DNA of 38,282 nt from Gnetum montanum (Eukaryota; Streptophyta; Gnetopsida; Gnetales; Gnetaceae): the NCBI GenBank assembly GCA_015680685.1, contig MNCI01004101.1, positions 420,542-458,823 of the forward strand, in the 5' to 3' direction. This document shows, piece by piece, positions 10,601 through 21,905 of this stretch. The notes under the pieces were generated by a model. The model had not been told where the DNA came from. It searched no databases and was given only the letters and a program-made list of their open reading frames with translations. Made by a program: the position numbers and the translations under genes. Every line of letters begins with the position of its first letter. The first letter of the stretch is position 1.

Positions 10601-12094
10601 AAAATATGCTGGTCTCCTAAAAGAAAAGGCACCAGTGCATGAAGGGGAGGTCTACAAGGACCCGACAGGAACCTCTAATCATGCTACCACCATCGTTTTG
10701 CATTAACAAGAAGAGAGATTGCAATCGAATGTTGGTGAGTTTGGAAATATGTTTGTATTATCATAGCCCATTTTGTTCATTGCTAATATGTTTGGTTATG
10801 TGATAGATGCTACCAATGATGCTACATGACCTTCTTCGATTTGCTCAAAATCATGGATTGAGGTCCCTGATCAGTTCGTGTTCATGCAGGGAATCGTTGA
10901 TGACATGAATAGTCGTCTTCAATAGGTGGACCCTAAAGTGGGTAGGTAGTAGTGTTATTTGCTTTTTTTTTGTTATGCTAGAATTTCTTGAGTTTGCCAC
11001 TTTTGCTATACTAATGCGACTAGTATGCTCTTCATGTCATGGTAACCTCTCGACTCAAATGGGACCCAACACGACCTTTAAAAGTTGGCACTGTATCCAC
11101 ATTTCCACCTGAAGTGACCAAGGTGTCTCATCATGCATATGAAGAGGTTTGGAAATGTGCTTTGCACTCAGCACTCTCCCTATGGGAGTATAAGCATGTT
11201 AACGAGAACCTATGGAAATAGGTCCAAAAGGCCAAGCAAAGGGAGGTTGACCTAAGAGTGGAGGTGGAGGATCTCAAGTCGAGGAATGAGTTCCTCATAG
11301 CCCATGACACTAACAATGAGGATTGGTGCACGATTGTGATAGACTACACCAAGTTTTGGACAGTTTCATGTTAGAATGTCAAGGCCTCTTGCGAAATAAT
11401 AGAGTAGTGGATGCAGATGGACCTGTTAGACCAGAAGTGTCAGGATTTAAAAGACTTCAGTGCCAAGCTTTACAAATGGGGGTAGTCTCAGAAAAATCAT
11501 AAACATATGTATAAATGGGAAAATTCCACCCATCGTAAACTGTACGAAGACGCTACTATAGAGACATTTATGTATAAAGCATTCTTAAATGTCATTGACA
11601 GTTTAGAGGCCTATGCTAGGTTCAAAGAGTCGGTAAAGGTTACGGAATCTCCTGACTAGAAAGTGGACCTTCCCATAGGAGAGACCACAACTGTCTCTTT
11701 TTCTTTGAGGCCACCAAGGTGGACGACCATCAAAAGGAAGAGAGCTATTGTAGTAGATGCTGAACTAGGAAAAAGATGTTGGATGGATATCATGGCAGAG
11801 GAGGTCTAGTGTCGCCTCAGGCTCGGTTTGGACCGGATATCCTTCGAGATAGATTTGGGCCCTTCTTAGGTTAGTTAATTTATACTATATTCTTATTCTT
11901 ATGCTCTACTATGATTTGCTTGCATTGCTTTAGCTGACTACTTCACAACTATGATGCAAGCTCCGGATGAGGGCGCAGTGCCTGTAGAGGGAAGGAATGA
12001 AGAATTGGTGGAGGAAAACTCAAGGGAAGGCACTGTAAAGGGAGATGATGTAAGAGTGGATGGAGAAGATGATGTAGATAGGGAAAACCCATGA
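7609..12094 (+). pseudogene. Gene A: multi-exon accessory gene with FCP1/SCP-like pseudo-phosphatase domain, antisense in element 2
   Basis: Exons, from homology with copies B and C and splice motifs: 1, 7609-7814 (starts MILKCEAIVL, contains MAPKKEHTHL); 2, 8321-8770; 3, 8872-9137; 4, 9234-10285; 5, from 10411 (acidic, EEEEEEVDEE); 6, about 10800-10950; 7, about 11040-11869 (coiled-coil-like, Glu/Lys-rich); 8, 11934-12094. Donors GTGAGT (8771), GTAAGC (10286) and GTTAGT (11870) and acceptors TGCAG (8320), TGTAG (9233) and CTTTAG (11933) are visible. Exons 2-3 resemble FCP1/SCP HAD phosphatases: WVWIREGAQEFLQYLLKLF, then NMLFIACH and FFIDKNRIHDR. The DxD motif reads E-I-V (8352-8360). Exon 4 has EKGVWVMQNHDQISRPWI, shared with B and C; its function is unknown. 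Stops in exons 2, 4 and 7 make this copy dead. The product family is unnamed as far as I know. Confidence 0.7.
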
Positions 12095-12254
12095 CAGCAT
12101 GGGATCCCCCTTTTTTTGAGATTTTCTGAACTTTTGTAAAAATTTTGCAAACAATGGCCAAGGGACCAAAATTTTGAATAAAGAGATGAATTTTAGAAAA
12201 GAAATTGATTTTGGTGTTAACTTGTGCATTATATACGTGCTATGTTTTGTGTAA

Positions 12255-12490
12255 AATTTTCATGCTTTCCTATGCTACTTTTAGGCCGTTTCAGGCCATA
12301 GGATAGCATTGCTAGTTTTAGGCCATTTCGAGCCATTGTGTAAATGCACAAGGACTGTGCATGGGTACGAAACAATGGGGTTGCTATGCTAGGTGTAAAT
12401 GCTCACTGCTATTTTTAGGCCATTTTGGGCCTTTGCATAAATGCACATTGCTAGTTTTAGGCCATTTCGGGCCATTGCATAAATGCACAA
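12255..12490 (+). repeat. TAGTTTTAGGCCATTTCGGGCC repeats after gene A
   Basis: Four diverged copies of GCTAGTTTTAGGCCATTTCGGGCCATTGCATAAATGCAC, with an interleaved GGTGCATGGGAAGGAAACAATGAGGTTGCTACGCTAGGC-type unit seen twice (about 12357-12395 and 12495-12540). The array lies between the gene A stop (12094) and the protease end (about 12545). It is related to the 27-bp unit that follows gene C at 34027-34593. The stretch 12095-12255 shows no gene. Confidence 0.75.
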
Positions 12491-12544
12491 AGATGGTGCA
12501 TGGGAAGGAAACAATGAGGTTGCTACGCTAGGCATAGTTGCTTC

Positions 12545-13361
12545 TTGACCCAAGGTGGGTTGAGCGAAACATAAGGTTGAGGCACTCTACTAGGGCCTTC
12601 GTCTACATTGTTTCCCCCCACTTGGAAGGGTAACTCAGTCCATGTGTTTATGATTTGAGCATCAGTCTACTAAGCTGAACCTCCTACCAGATGGTCAGTG
12701 TAAACTATGATAGGCGCTTCACTCTTAGAAGTTATAACTTCTAATCCCTATTCCATGCCTATTTTATGGATTTCTTACATTACTACTTCATCATTATGGA
12801 TCACCACCTATTTACCTGCGTAAGGCAAGTGGATCTCCTAGTGTATCGGTGAGGAGACAGCCTAAGCTGTGGTAACCACAATCTCCCCAAGATTATGTTA
12901 AACCCGAGAATTTCCTCGACCATGATGAATGCTGCATTTGTGAGGAACTGGTCCCCTACTACAAAGTCTATATAGACCATGCCCTTCACCACAACCCATG
13001 CCCCATTGAACGACCTCAGGGATGATGCCATTGTGGGTTTCATTCAGTCAACCAAGCCCAACTTTTCCACAATAGGAAAGGAGATGATGTTCATAGTAGC
13101 ACCATCATCAACGTGTACCCTTCGGATCCGGTGTTGGCTAACCCAAATTATGATGAAGAGGGGTGCTGTAGTTACCTAACCCCTTTCAGGATCTTCCCTA
13201 ATGGTGTCATTGCAAAAGGTTAGTTGAGGTTTTTTTGGCTCTACAGGTTTAGAGGGAAGCATGACCAAGTAGATTACTTCCTCTTCTGCTGGCATGTCTT
13301 TGTTGACCAGAGTGACTGTCAACATGCTGATTAGAGCCTCACGGTGTAGGATGGATTTCAT
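12545..13361 (-). pseudogene. pol: Element 2 aspartic protease region
   Basis: Minus-strand frame. HVDDGATMNIISFPIVEKLG holds the protease active site Asp-Gly-Ala (codons at 13106-13098), which follows the retroviral-type D(S/T/G)GA pattern. Downstream, FIMVEEILGFNIILGRLWLP (about 12930-12870) matches the conserved ILGR flap/end motif of gypsy proteases. A stop (TGA) follows GLVD near 13045. Coding similarity continues as a linker to about 12545 (VVIHNDEVV, ITSKSEAPIIVYTDHLVGG) and then stops at the repeat array. In most gypsy elements RT follows at once; here it follows 5.6 kb later. No clear splice donor is visible at the 12545 end. Confidence 0.8.
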
Positions 13362-13479
13362 GATTAGGTCGTACAGGTTGAATGTAGTTTTTTCTTTAGA
13401 GCTTGCTTGAACCGAGTTAGGGCATTCAAGAGGTCTTGGCTACCCCCCTATTTAACACTTTTCTCCTCTTCTATTCATC

Positions 13480-15928
13480 CCTGAAGATGAATTTCCCGAG
13501 GAGGGGAGAGTTTGGATCTGGGTTTAGATGCTTTTTGGTAGAGTGGCATGGACTACATGGTCCTTTCGACATTCATCTTTGGTGATGAAGGCATAGATGC
13601 AAGGGGTAAAGAGGTAGACTTGGGAATACCTTGGATTGTACTTCCCTTTGACATCTCGCCCGCAAAGTGAACTTCTCACCTTTTAGGATGAGAAGGGTAT
13701 TCAATTGTTTTGGGTGGGATGTGGGCTATCGAAGATGTCGGCCCCCTGATGACAAATGGAGCTAGAGGTGTTAACGAGTGGGGTAGCACATTTTTGCTAG
13801 CAAGTGGCACGGAGATGAATGCCCGTGGAGGGACTCTCAAGACAAAAGGTTGTTGAGAGCTTCGGCCAACCACCGGTGGTGCTAGTGCACTACATTGAGG
13901 CACACAAACCACAAATGACTACTGGGGTGACCTATGATCACTGTCAATACTAATGGAATTGATGATGTACCTGACATTGTTGGCATTGAGGGGATCTATG
14001 TAGACATAAATAGATTGGTTTTCAGGGTGCACTAGGTTGCTTTCGTCCAGCACCAGTTTCCCCTAGTCGATTAATCTCTAGATTTCATCCTACAATGCCA
14101 GATAATAATATGTGTTGTGACCACACTATTGGTGGTAGTCACAAAACCTATCCAAATTGAAACCCTTAGGAACTAGAGGTTCATTGGGCAAGGCCAACGA
14201 AGGGTTCCTAAGGAGCTCACAGTAGCGGTAATGTCTCTTAATTTATTCTTCTGACATTTGCTTGTGTTAGATGTACCCCACTACCAATAGTTGCTTCAGA
14301 AGTTTCGAAGGCTTGGGAGGCAGTGGGGTGTACTTTGAGAGATCTTTGCACTCGAAGTTGGATTTGGATTATGTAGATGTCTTAGGCGTAGGTATGGGAG
14401 GTTGCGGTATGTGGCCCTATTTGGGCGCGGGGTTAGCCATGGGTGTAGCTGACTTCTTAGCATTCTTGTTACCATTGCTACTAGGTTTGGGATTGGCCTT
14501 GGATGCCATAGTGGCCACTGTGGCTGTTGGGACCTCACCCTTTTCCTTCTTTGCAAAGCTATTTTTGTAGGCGATGTAGGCTAGGTCTTTGCTTGTCTCG
14601 GTCGCGTCCTGTATGGTCTTGGTCTAAGAAAAAGCCTAATTAAGAGAGAAAGGATAAATGTAGTACATTTTAGACTTTATAAATTCATTCAATGCCTCCT
14701 TAAGGATGGCCAGCAAGTGGGCCTCTATGATGGGTTGGTAGATTTCGTTAAGGGTTGTGTTCCAACACTGAATGAAATTTTGGACTGGCTCTAGAGGGTC
14801 TTTCTTCATGCTCATCAACTAACCTAGTGTGGTTTTTGGCTTCATTTTGTACTTGAAGTGTGTCACGAACTGGATCATAGGCTCTTCCAAAGTTGAAATG
14901 GATGAGCATGGTAGCACATGGTACCAATCCAAGGCTTTCCTAACTAGGGACATGGCAAAGACATGAATAATCGTGTTTGGCCATTGTTGTGATAGAAGGG
15001 CTTTAGATCTAAAGGTAACAAGATGTGCATTGGGATTTCCCTCCCCATCGTACTTCTTGAAGTGTGGGTGGGACATCCCTAGGGGTAGTGTCAAAGCAGG
15101 GTTGAAGGGCTAATGGGGTTGTCCTAATAAAAGGTTATGACTTGTACCATGTCAAACACAGTAGCTTTGAGGTGTTTTATTTCCTTAGTAAGGGTCTAGA
15201 TGAGTTGGAATGCTTGGTACAGACCTTACAATGTTGTGGATAGTTAGGGGACTGCGGAAGTAGCTCCCACCTATGGCATAATTGGCGGTGGCAGTGTGAC
15301 CCATCAGCGGTGCCATTGCGATAACCCCCATGAATGGTGCTGCTTTCATTGTCCAAAACCTGGCAAGTGGTGTTGTTAGGGTAGCAACTAAAGGTTGGGC
15401 TACCGAATGGACCACTTGTGTCACTGGCAACATAGACCATAGCCCCGTGGCTTGGTGGCCTTGAGAGAAAACATAGTGACACAGATGCGATATTTGTAGA
15501 ATAGAAAAAGAAGCGAATGCGGTCCACCATGTGGATAGTATGTGGTCCACCATAGTGAGTGGAATAGATGTGAATGTAGCAATGGAAACAGAAGTCTTGT
15601 ATGATTGTAAGGTAGGCATGGTATGAACATGTGGCAGGGTAGTCGTGATTGGCGTGTGATCTGCTATAGGAATGGACTTATGAATAGCTTGCGAAGGAAT
15701 AGTGACTACAAACAAAATAGGTGGAATAAGTGAGAGAGGTTGTTGAAACACCACGGGGTTAACGTGGCTACCCATGGTAGTTGTAGTCATGGGTTGGAGA
15801 GGTGTAGGCGTGATTACAAAGCGAGCTATGATATAAGGATTGGGTAGGAGGGATAGGAACAGGGTTGGTTTGACCTCCCTCATATGATTGGGAATTGAGT
15901 TCCTCCTATCCATATTGGAAGGTGTCAT
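13480..15928 (-). pseudogene. gag: Element 2 gag
   Basis: Gag forms the particle and binds element RNA. The N-terminal part (15928-15185) is an open, low-complexity Pro/Thr/Ser/His-rich stretch; an overlapping frame is also open, so the frame is uncertain there. The gag core is clear at 15094-14636: SHPHFKKYDGEGNPNAHLVT, SLVRKALDWYHVLP, MIQFVTHFKYK, then DPLEPVQNFIQCW after one TAG. A Lys/Pro-rich linker follows (14570-14300). Near 14160-14095 comes RFCDYHQ, a stop, then CGHNTYYYLAL, a zinc-knuckle-like motif typical after gag in Tat/Athila elements. One frame is kept from 15094 to about 13676; protease lies in another frame, so a frameshift falls between about 13676 and 13361. Several TAG/TGA codons interrupt it. 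Confidence 0.85.
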
Positions 15929-16329
15929 CTTGGTGGGAAGTTTTGTCCTATTGCTCCCTAAGCCTAGCCAACTAGATTACCTAGTCTGGAAGCCATTGAT
16001 TCGTCTATGTCAAAGGTAAGGAAGCACTGGGAGTAGGAACAAATTCCTTCCCATTGCAATAAGCAAACTCAAAGCTATGTTTTTCTCTGCATTCGTGTAC
16101 ATCCAAGGGAAGATTTTCCTACACCTTTGCATAGAGGAAGCTATAACGCTCATGTTGCTGGGCCAATCCCTTAGGTCCTTAGTTTTGGATCCTAAGGGAT
16201 CGATGTGCTTCCAGTGTTGGGTGAAGCAATTTTTCGGCACCAGTAGTGTCTTGAACTGTGATGGGAACTTTAACGTTGAAGGTGTTAGCAACAATGTTCA
16301 AAAAATCCATTGTTAATCTACGTAGTTAT

Positions 16330-16680
16330 GCAAAGAGAATAAAAAGATCGAAAAGCAATAAAAAGAAGGCTTTACGTCTTGCCGGGTTCTCGGGGAATCA
16401 TCAAGCTAATCGATCTGTACCACACAAAGCATAAAAAACTACAAAAGGATGTCATGTTTACACTAGTGCATGATAGGATATAGAGAACATGAAAGACTAC
16501 CATAAGATAGGCAAGTTAACTAGCAATCAAAGGCATTGCGTCCTGTAGGGTTCCCAAGGAACCGTCGAAGTGACCGATCTACACTGCACGATGCATAAAC
16601 AACCACAGATGGGTGTCAAATTTATGCTAATGCATATCAAGATGCAGAAGGCTTACAAGACTATCATGACAGTATTAACC
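16330..16680 (+). repeat. Two-unit tandem duplication (about 164 bp) in the leader of element 2
   Basis: GGCTTTACGTCTTGCCGGG at 16368 and GGCATTGCGTCCTGTAGGG at 16532 begin matching blocks. In both, TTC(T/C)C(G/A)(G/A)GGAA(T/C)C(A/G)TC and CGATCT(G/A) follow, then a T-rich segment with GGATGTCA or GGGTGTCA and TAGTGCAT or TAATGCAT. The copies are diverged. They lie between the 5' LTR and gag. The stretch 15930-16330 holds only short open frames, one of 94 codons (16294-16010, minus), that could be a gag N-terminal remnant. Confidence 0.65.
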
Positions 16681-16699
16681 CCATATCCGTGGGAGGGCT

Positions 16700-18207
16700 G
16701 TGCTAGATGGAATGGATACGGGCCACCTTGAATGGTCTGGTTGATCAGATAGGGAATTATTTGGTGTCTATATAGCCTTTTGCAACATGTGGTTTGAAAA
16801 TGGAAATGATAGCATGAAGTAATTTTTAAATGCAAAGGAGACAAAAAATAGTGTAAAATGTAGTAATAAGAAGGAAACAAAGTAAAATGTAGTTAGAAAA
16901 ATGCACTGTTTCAAAGCTATAAGTTAGCTCTATCAATATGGATACAATTGGTTTCATAGCATTGAGGAGTGCAAAGATCTTGAGAGTAACCAAGATGTGT
17001 AGAGCAACACGGCTGTGTGCTTAGGCGCAGACTCAGGAGCTGACAATGCAAAAATTCTACCAAGGTGGTAGAAAGAGGATGAAACAAAATGCTAGCTGAG
17101 GATGCTAACTATTTGCAATGTCAAATAGAAAGCTTACAATGCTCCAGGTTATAATGTTAACTTGCTTGTTTTTTCTGAAGAATATCCAGGACCACCCTTT
17201 CGAGCATTTCTCATTAAGGGATATATAGGGCTAAGGGCTTGTGAAAGGGGCATTTTGGATGCCATGTGCCTTGGGCCCACATTGACTTGTCTGTGCTACA
17301 CGTACCTGCATGACCATTGGACATGCACGACCATTGTGACAATGAGTCTGCCATGCTATAGCTGCAAGCTTGCCATGCTGTAATTACACTGTCAATGTCT
17401 AGATACGTGTGCTAACGGTTCAATTTGGTGAAGTGAATTGATGTCGCACAACCACCAATGGTGCTTTACTATGCTTCGTAGCATAGCATGTTCAACATAG
17501 CATAGTATCTTGTTACACATTCTACTATATGTGAGCTTCACACTTGCTATGCTATGCTATGCTACGTAGCGTAGAATAGTGTAGTGACTAGCCTTAGTCG
17601 CAAAATCTTTACCAATATGCAAACTTTTCCTTCTTCACTGCAAAACTTGTGAACCTACTAATCTTGCCCTTCGAGTTACCTTCTATCACCTCCGTAGAAT
17701 TGCTACACCTCGCTGCGCCATATAGCTCAGCCTAGCGTAGTAGCAGACATGGTCTACCACTTTCTGACAGAAAGAGACATTGCTGAAGGACTCAAAGTTG
17801 GGTGAGGGAACTGATCATCCATCTTTTGCTATGTTGTACTATGTTGTGTAGTGTAGCATAGCATGGCACTTCATTCTACAATCATTTTCTAAAGCTTGCT
17901 ACGCTACATAGCAAGGCATAGCGTAGCATAGCAAACTTCATAACTTAGAAAACTTGCCAAACAGTTTCGTGCATCCTAACCATTGTTGTCAACTCCACGC
18001 ATTGCTTTTAAGCAAGCTGTCGGCTAGGTAAACTACTTAGGTGGATAGGTAGGATGATCTTTAGAGCCTATTTACACCTAAAGTAGAAAATTTGCTGAAT
18101 TGACTGACCTAAATTCATAGCATTCTCCTCCTAAAGAACTTCCATAGCACTACATGAATTGCAAGGCCTGGTGAAGCAAGCATGCCTTTGAATTTTTGGG
18201 GTGTTCA
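16700..18207 (-). mobile_element. Element 2, probable 5' LTR
   Basis: The minus strand has a TATA box (CCCTATATATCCC, 17230-17218). The sequence after it aligns with the region after the element D TATA (21902 leftward): both have AAATG(C/A)(T/C)(C/A)T..AAGGGT(G/T)GG and TTC(A/T)GCAAAACA-like text. U3 carries palindromic repeats (17440-17935) like those in D's LTR. The right end is put near 18207 (TGAACACC on the minus strand), because gene B similarity stops at about 18214. The left end near 16700 is a rough guess. I see no gene; the plus-strand frame at 17162-17383 is a shadow. Confidence 0.55.
17440..17935. repeat. Palindromic GCTATGCTACGTAGC-type repeats in element 2 U3
   Basis: Four imperfect inverted repeats built of CTATG/CATAG/CGTAG words, at 17468-17506 (ACTATGCT...AGCATAGT), 17545-17574 (centred on CTACGTAG), 17827-17863 and 17897-17933 (TTGCTACGCTA...TAGCATAGCAA). 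Each could fold into a hairpin as RNA or single-stranded DNA. Similar hairpins occur about every 200 bp in the D LTR. TTCGTGCATCCTAACC (17967) matches TTTGTGCATCCTGAAA (23080), showing the surrounding unit is also shared. Confidence 0.75.
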
Positions 18208-18213
18208 ATATAA

Positions 18214-21200
18214 CTTCTCTGGAAGGGACAACAATTTTTGTTTTAAGGGACTCACTAGCCACCAATTATTTCAAAAACCTATCATAAGCCTGTGTTGTAC
18301 CAATAGCATCAAGGAATAAATCATGATCTCAGCATTCCATAGATTCATCTTGGTATTTGTTGCAATAAGCTGCGTGTTCCATTTTATAATAATACTTGTC
18401 ATTATTTTGAGTTTGCACCCATTCATATACCTTAGCATTGTAATCCTTCCAGTCTTTGTTCTTTTAAGCCAAGAGGTCCATCTGCAAGCATTGCTTAATA
18501 ACTTCGTGTGTAGACTCATTTTTTCCCTTGATAGCTAAACAATATCTAGCGTAGTCAATTACACTGATATGCTAGCTACGATCTGATTTATCATGGGCCA
18601 TCATAAATTCATACCATGATTGCAAGTCTTCTAGCTCAACTACCTAGCTCACCTTCTCTTTTTCTAGTTTTTGTACTCATTTCTAGAGGTCTTCTTTTTG
18701 TGCCTACACTCCCACAGTGATCATGCTAAGTGTAGTGCACATTTTCTTGCCTCATTGTATATATGATCAGGCACCTCCTCTACCTTATGAGGGATCTTGG
18801 GCATAACATCAACTTCGACCACTATTCACAAGTCCCATTCAGGTCATGAGGCTATTTCACCAAAGAAAGGAAATGTTAGTTATAAGAAAAAGGCACAAAA
18901 AAAACACAAGAATCCAAATATACCTATCTCAAGATCTATTTTCTTTAAATGATCAATCATATCATCCACTATGCCTTGCATAAAGGCAAACTTGTCTAGG
19001 GTTTCTGCCCATGGTTATGAGTAGAAAGTGGATGAAGATTTAGGATGTTTAGCGGAAGCATCACCCACTACAGAATAAATCATTTTAGCATCACTAAAGA
19101 AGAAAGAGAATAAGAAAAAAAAACGGAGAAGAAAAGAGAAGAGGATGAGAGAGAATATGGAAAGCAGCTATATAATGTAAATGGTAGTGCAAAGCTCCTA
19201 CCCAGCAAACCCATAGGGGTGAGAGTTGGGGAATCACCCATCTACAAGCCTTCAAAAAAATGGTCAAACGCATCATCCTCAAATTGCAACCCTTGTTCAT
19301 TTGTTATGTGTCCCTTAAGCTAAGGGACATCTTCTGGTAAGCGCTCCTCTTCTCTTGAGGGCTCTTCCTCTATAGTAGTAGCCTCCTCCTCACCTATGTT
19401 ACATAAACCAAAGTTAGAACATCTTCCTAAAATACATACATACATAATCTACTAAAAAATGTACATTTACCAGTGGACTCTAACCATGCATTGTTTACTC
19501 TAAGACATAGTTTTTTGTTCCTTTCTTCAATTTCATTCATGGGTACTTTTGCAGGGCTAGCCTTCTTGATTTGTAGCTTTGATTGCAATATCTTAGTGAT
19601 GAGTCATGCCCCTCTCATTGCATTTCCTGTGTTCATGAGAGAAGCCTCTCTAGCACTATCAGGCATATGGTAGGATGGGCAAGCCTAGTCCTTGGTGGTT
19701 ATAGAAAAGGACTCACCAATGTCCTCTCGGGGGTCTTGTGATCATGTTGTGTAGAATAGATAGTGGATCCATGGATTAGATATTTGGGTTCGATCTTGCA
19801 CCATCCATATCCCATTTTCATGGACCACTAGAAATTCTACAAACATATGTAAGCATGTTATAAAAAAAGCCAAAATGTACATAAGAACGTGCTTTGAGGT
19901 TGCCACGAAGTTTGATGATTTTAGCTCATAGGCCCTTAGCAAGGTATCTGGCCCAATTGTATCATGTTCCTTTCTCCACCACATCTCTCATAACCCAAGC
20001 CTTCTCTACCTTGATAATATTTCATTGGGAAAGTAGCTAGTGAAAAGCATGAGCCCAAAAGATGGGATAGATGTGTTTGGCTAGCATCAGTTTCACCACT
20101 TGATGGGGATGCCCTTGTAGCCTTTCTTAGTGCCTAGCCATTTCTCAATGCCCCCTCTATGGTTTAGGTTTTTTTCAGTCTTTTCATCTATCTATAAACC
20201 TTCATAGGGGACAACAAAGAGATTTGAAAAGAGATCATCTGTGATCTCCAAGACCACCAACACATTGTGAACTCATGTGAAAAAGTAATTGGTGCTCTAC
20301 ATTTTGGCTAATTCTTGCTAAGGCCTCGTAGCATCACTAGCACTGTGAACTATCAACTTTTCCATATTTGAAAAGAAGGTTAGGATCAATGCATCCTGAG
20401 ATAATAACTATGACCTCCATGGACTTGGCCATAGCTGTAATAAACAAAGATAGAATTAGCAACATGATAAAAAATTCACAAAAATAAACTAAACAAGTGA
20501 AAACTTACTTGGCACAAATGGTGTGGGGAATGGTGGTACATTGACTAAAAATTTGTCCATAGTGGGTATCTACTAAGATGTCCACTCAACATCTAACCAT
20601 CTAAGATCCATACAATTCACATAGGATTTGAAGTACTTGGTTAGGTAATTCTCATATCTACCCCAAGTTGCTCTATGATTCCAACATGCATATTCCTAGT
20701 AGATGAGAACTCTTGTAGGGCTATTTGGACTAGGGCTAACACCCCTTCTCTATCATGAAAGTCATCCTTATCAATCAAGAATCTAGTGATAGATAGCAAG
20801 GAAATAAGAATTACAAGTCATACAAAACAAAAAAAATAAAATTTTGATCATCACAATAGGACTCACCCTCCAACGCAGTAGATAGGTCCAATGGATTCTA
20901 GAAGGTCATGCCCACATGATGGGTAATGAACAAAGTGTTGTATTTTTGGTAGCACTTGAACTCTGGCATATCATAGATCCAAGACAAGGGTTTGAGACCT
21001 TTTGGAAACTAACTTGACATTCCTACCCCTTCACCTTTAGTGGGTTTTTCTGACATAAATTTTAAGATGCCTTAGTTTGTGTTGGGCAATAACGTTTCAA
21101 CTAGAACACCTGCTATTTTAGCAGAGAAGTGTTACCACATCATCACACTGAAATTGCAAAGTAGGAATTCCAAAAATGCCTACACATCCTCCTAAAACTA

Positions 21201-21338
21201 GACCCCTTGGTGTCCTACATGTGCATGGGTGTAGCATCTAAAAATATCTATGGCTAGAACATAGAGAGGTTGTTAGGCACATAGCCTAACATAGAGTCCA
21301 TGGGAGGGTGATGCTAGGGAAAATGGAAATGGGATGCC
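18214..21338 (-). pseudogene. Gene B: truncated copy of the accessory gene, minus strand
   Basis: Exons on the minus strand: 2, 21338-20867 (acceptor CTTAG, donor GTGAGT at 20866-20861); 3, 20782-20509 (donor GTAAGT at 20508-20503); 4, 20434-19471 (acceptor TTACAG, donor GTAAAT from 19470); 5, from 19393 (GEEEATTIEEEPSREEE); 6 with PWAETLDKFAFMQGIVDDM (about 18990); 7 to about 18214 (SLWECRH, IDYARY, DWKDYNAKVYEWV). Exons 2-3 give MPEFKCYQKYNTLFITHH and RFLIDKDDFHDREGVLAL, matching the FCP1/SCP-like domain of A and C; the DxD site is unrecognisable. Exon 1 and promoter are missing on the right, where the D LTR abuts, and exon 8 is missing on the left at the element 2 LTR. Many stops. It shares orientation with both neighbouring elements, unlike A and C. 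Confidence 0.7.
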
Positions 21339-21892
21339 CTAAGCTATCTAGTCGATTAATCAGGGACTTAAGTGGTTTCCAATAACCATTCGTAGATAAT
21401 GATTTTAAGTGTCATGTATAAGAGTTTAGAATAAGTAGGAGTGAAATATGCATAACAACGAGAGATTCTGAGCATAGGTGCATATGAAAATATAAATAGA
21501 TAGATACATTAATAGTTTAAAATACTATAGAAAAAAATGAAATGAGAGTGCGAGTAAAGAAGTACAGCACCCCATGATTGGGGGACATGGCTTTTGATTG
21601 AATGATGTGTATAATTGGTGTGTAGTGTAGATGTTTACAGCTAGGTAGTAGGGCAATATGGTTACACACCCTAGAGTGCTGCAGATGTGGTGTTGACGGG
21701 GATCGAGGAGTTGATGTTTGCTAGTTCAAGAGTTGCTACATTGTGGATGGGTAGGTGTCACATTTAGGTGTGGGAGTGGAACAAGGATTTCAAAGGCTCT
21801 AATGCTGAGATATTCCGCTCATCAAATTTTTACTCACTAATGTTTTGCTGAAGCCAACTATAAAAGCCAACCCTTAGAATGTCATTTACTAT

Positions 21893-21905
21893 GGTATTTA
21901 TAGAG
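21893..21905 (-). promoter_or_regulatory. Element D LTR TATA box
   Basis: CTCTATAAATACC on the minus strand, with a start expected near 21865. About 30 bp upstream is CATGGGACCCAGGACATTTGGCA, similar to TGGGCCCAAGGCACATGGCA upstream of the element 2 TATA. Gene B follows about 530 bp downstream on the same strand, so transcripts reading out of this LTR would enter it. Confidence 0.6.

Larger units (their letters stand above)
6062..18207 (-). mobile_element. Element 2: Tat-type LTR retrotransposon, truncated at its 3' side by element 1
   Basis: Read on the minus strand: 5' LTR (about 18207-16700), leader with a duplicated 164-bp unit, gag, protease, an interval of 5.6 kb holding the plus-strand gene A, then RT, which stops dead at 6062 where element 1's LTR begins. 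RNase H, integrase and 3' LTR should lie left of element 1, beyond the window. Gag, protease and RT all belong to one lineage and one orientation, so I treat them as one element and not as separate insertions. All coding parts carry stops and at least one frameshift. Confidence 0.7.

Noticed and set aside
14271-14570. Plus-strand 99-codon hydrophobic frame
   Set aside because: Shadow of the Lys/Pro-rich linker of gag on the minus strand, which joins recognisable gag motifs on both sides in one frame.
16330-16680. CRISPR-like or tRNA-like repeat pair
   Set aside because: Only two diverged units of about 164 bp without spacers or cloverleaf features, in plant retrotransposon leader sequence.
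21893-21905. TATA box as the native promoter of gene B
   Set aside because: Sequence before and after it matches the LTR promoter of element 2, not the promoters of genes A and C, so I assign it to the D LTR.
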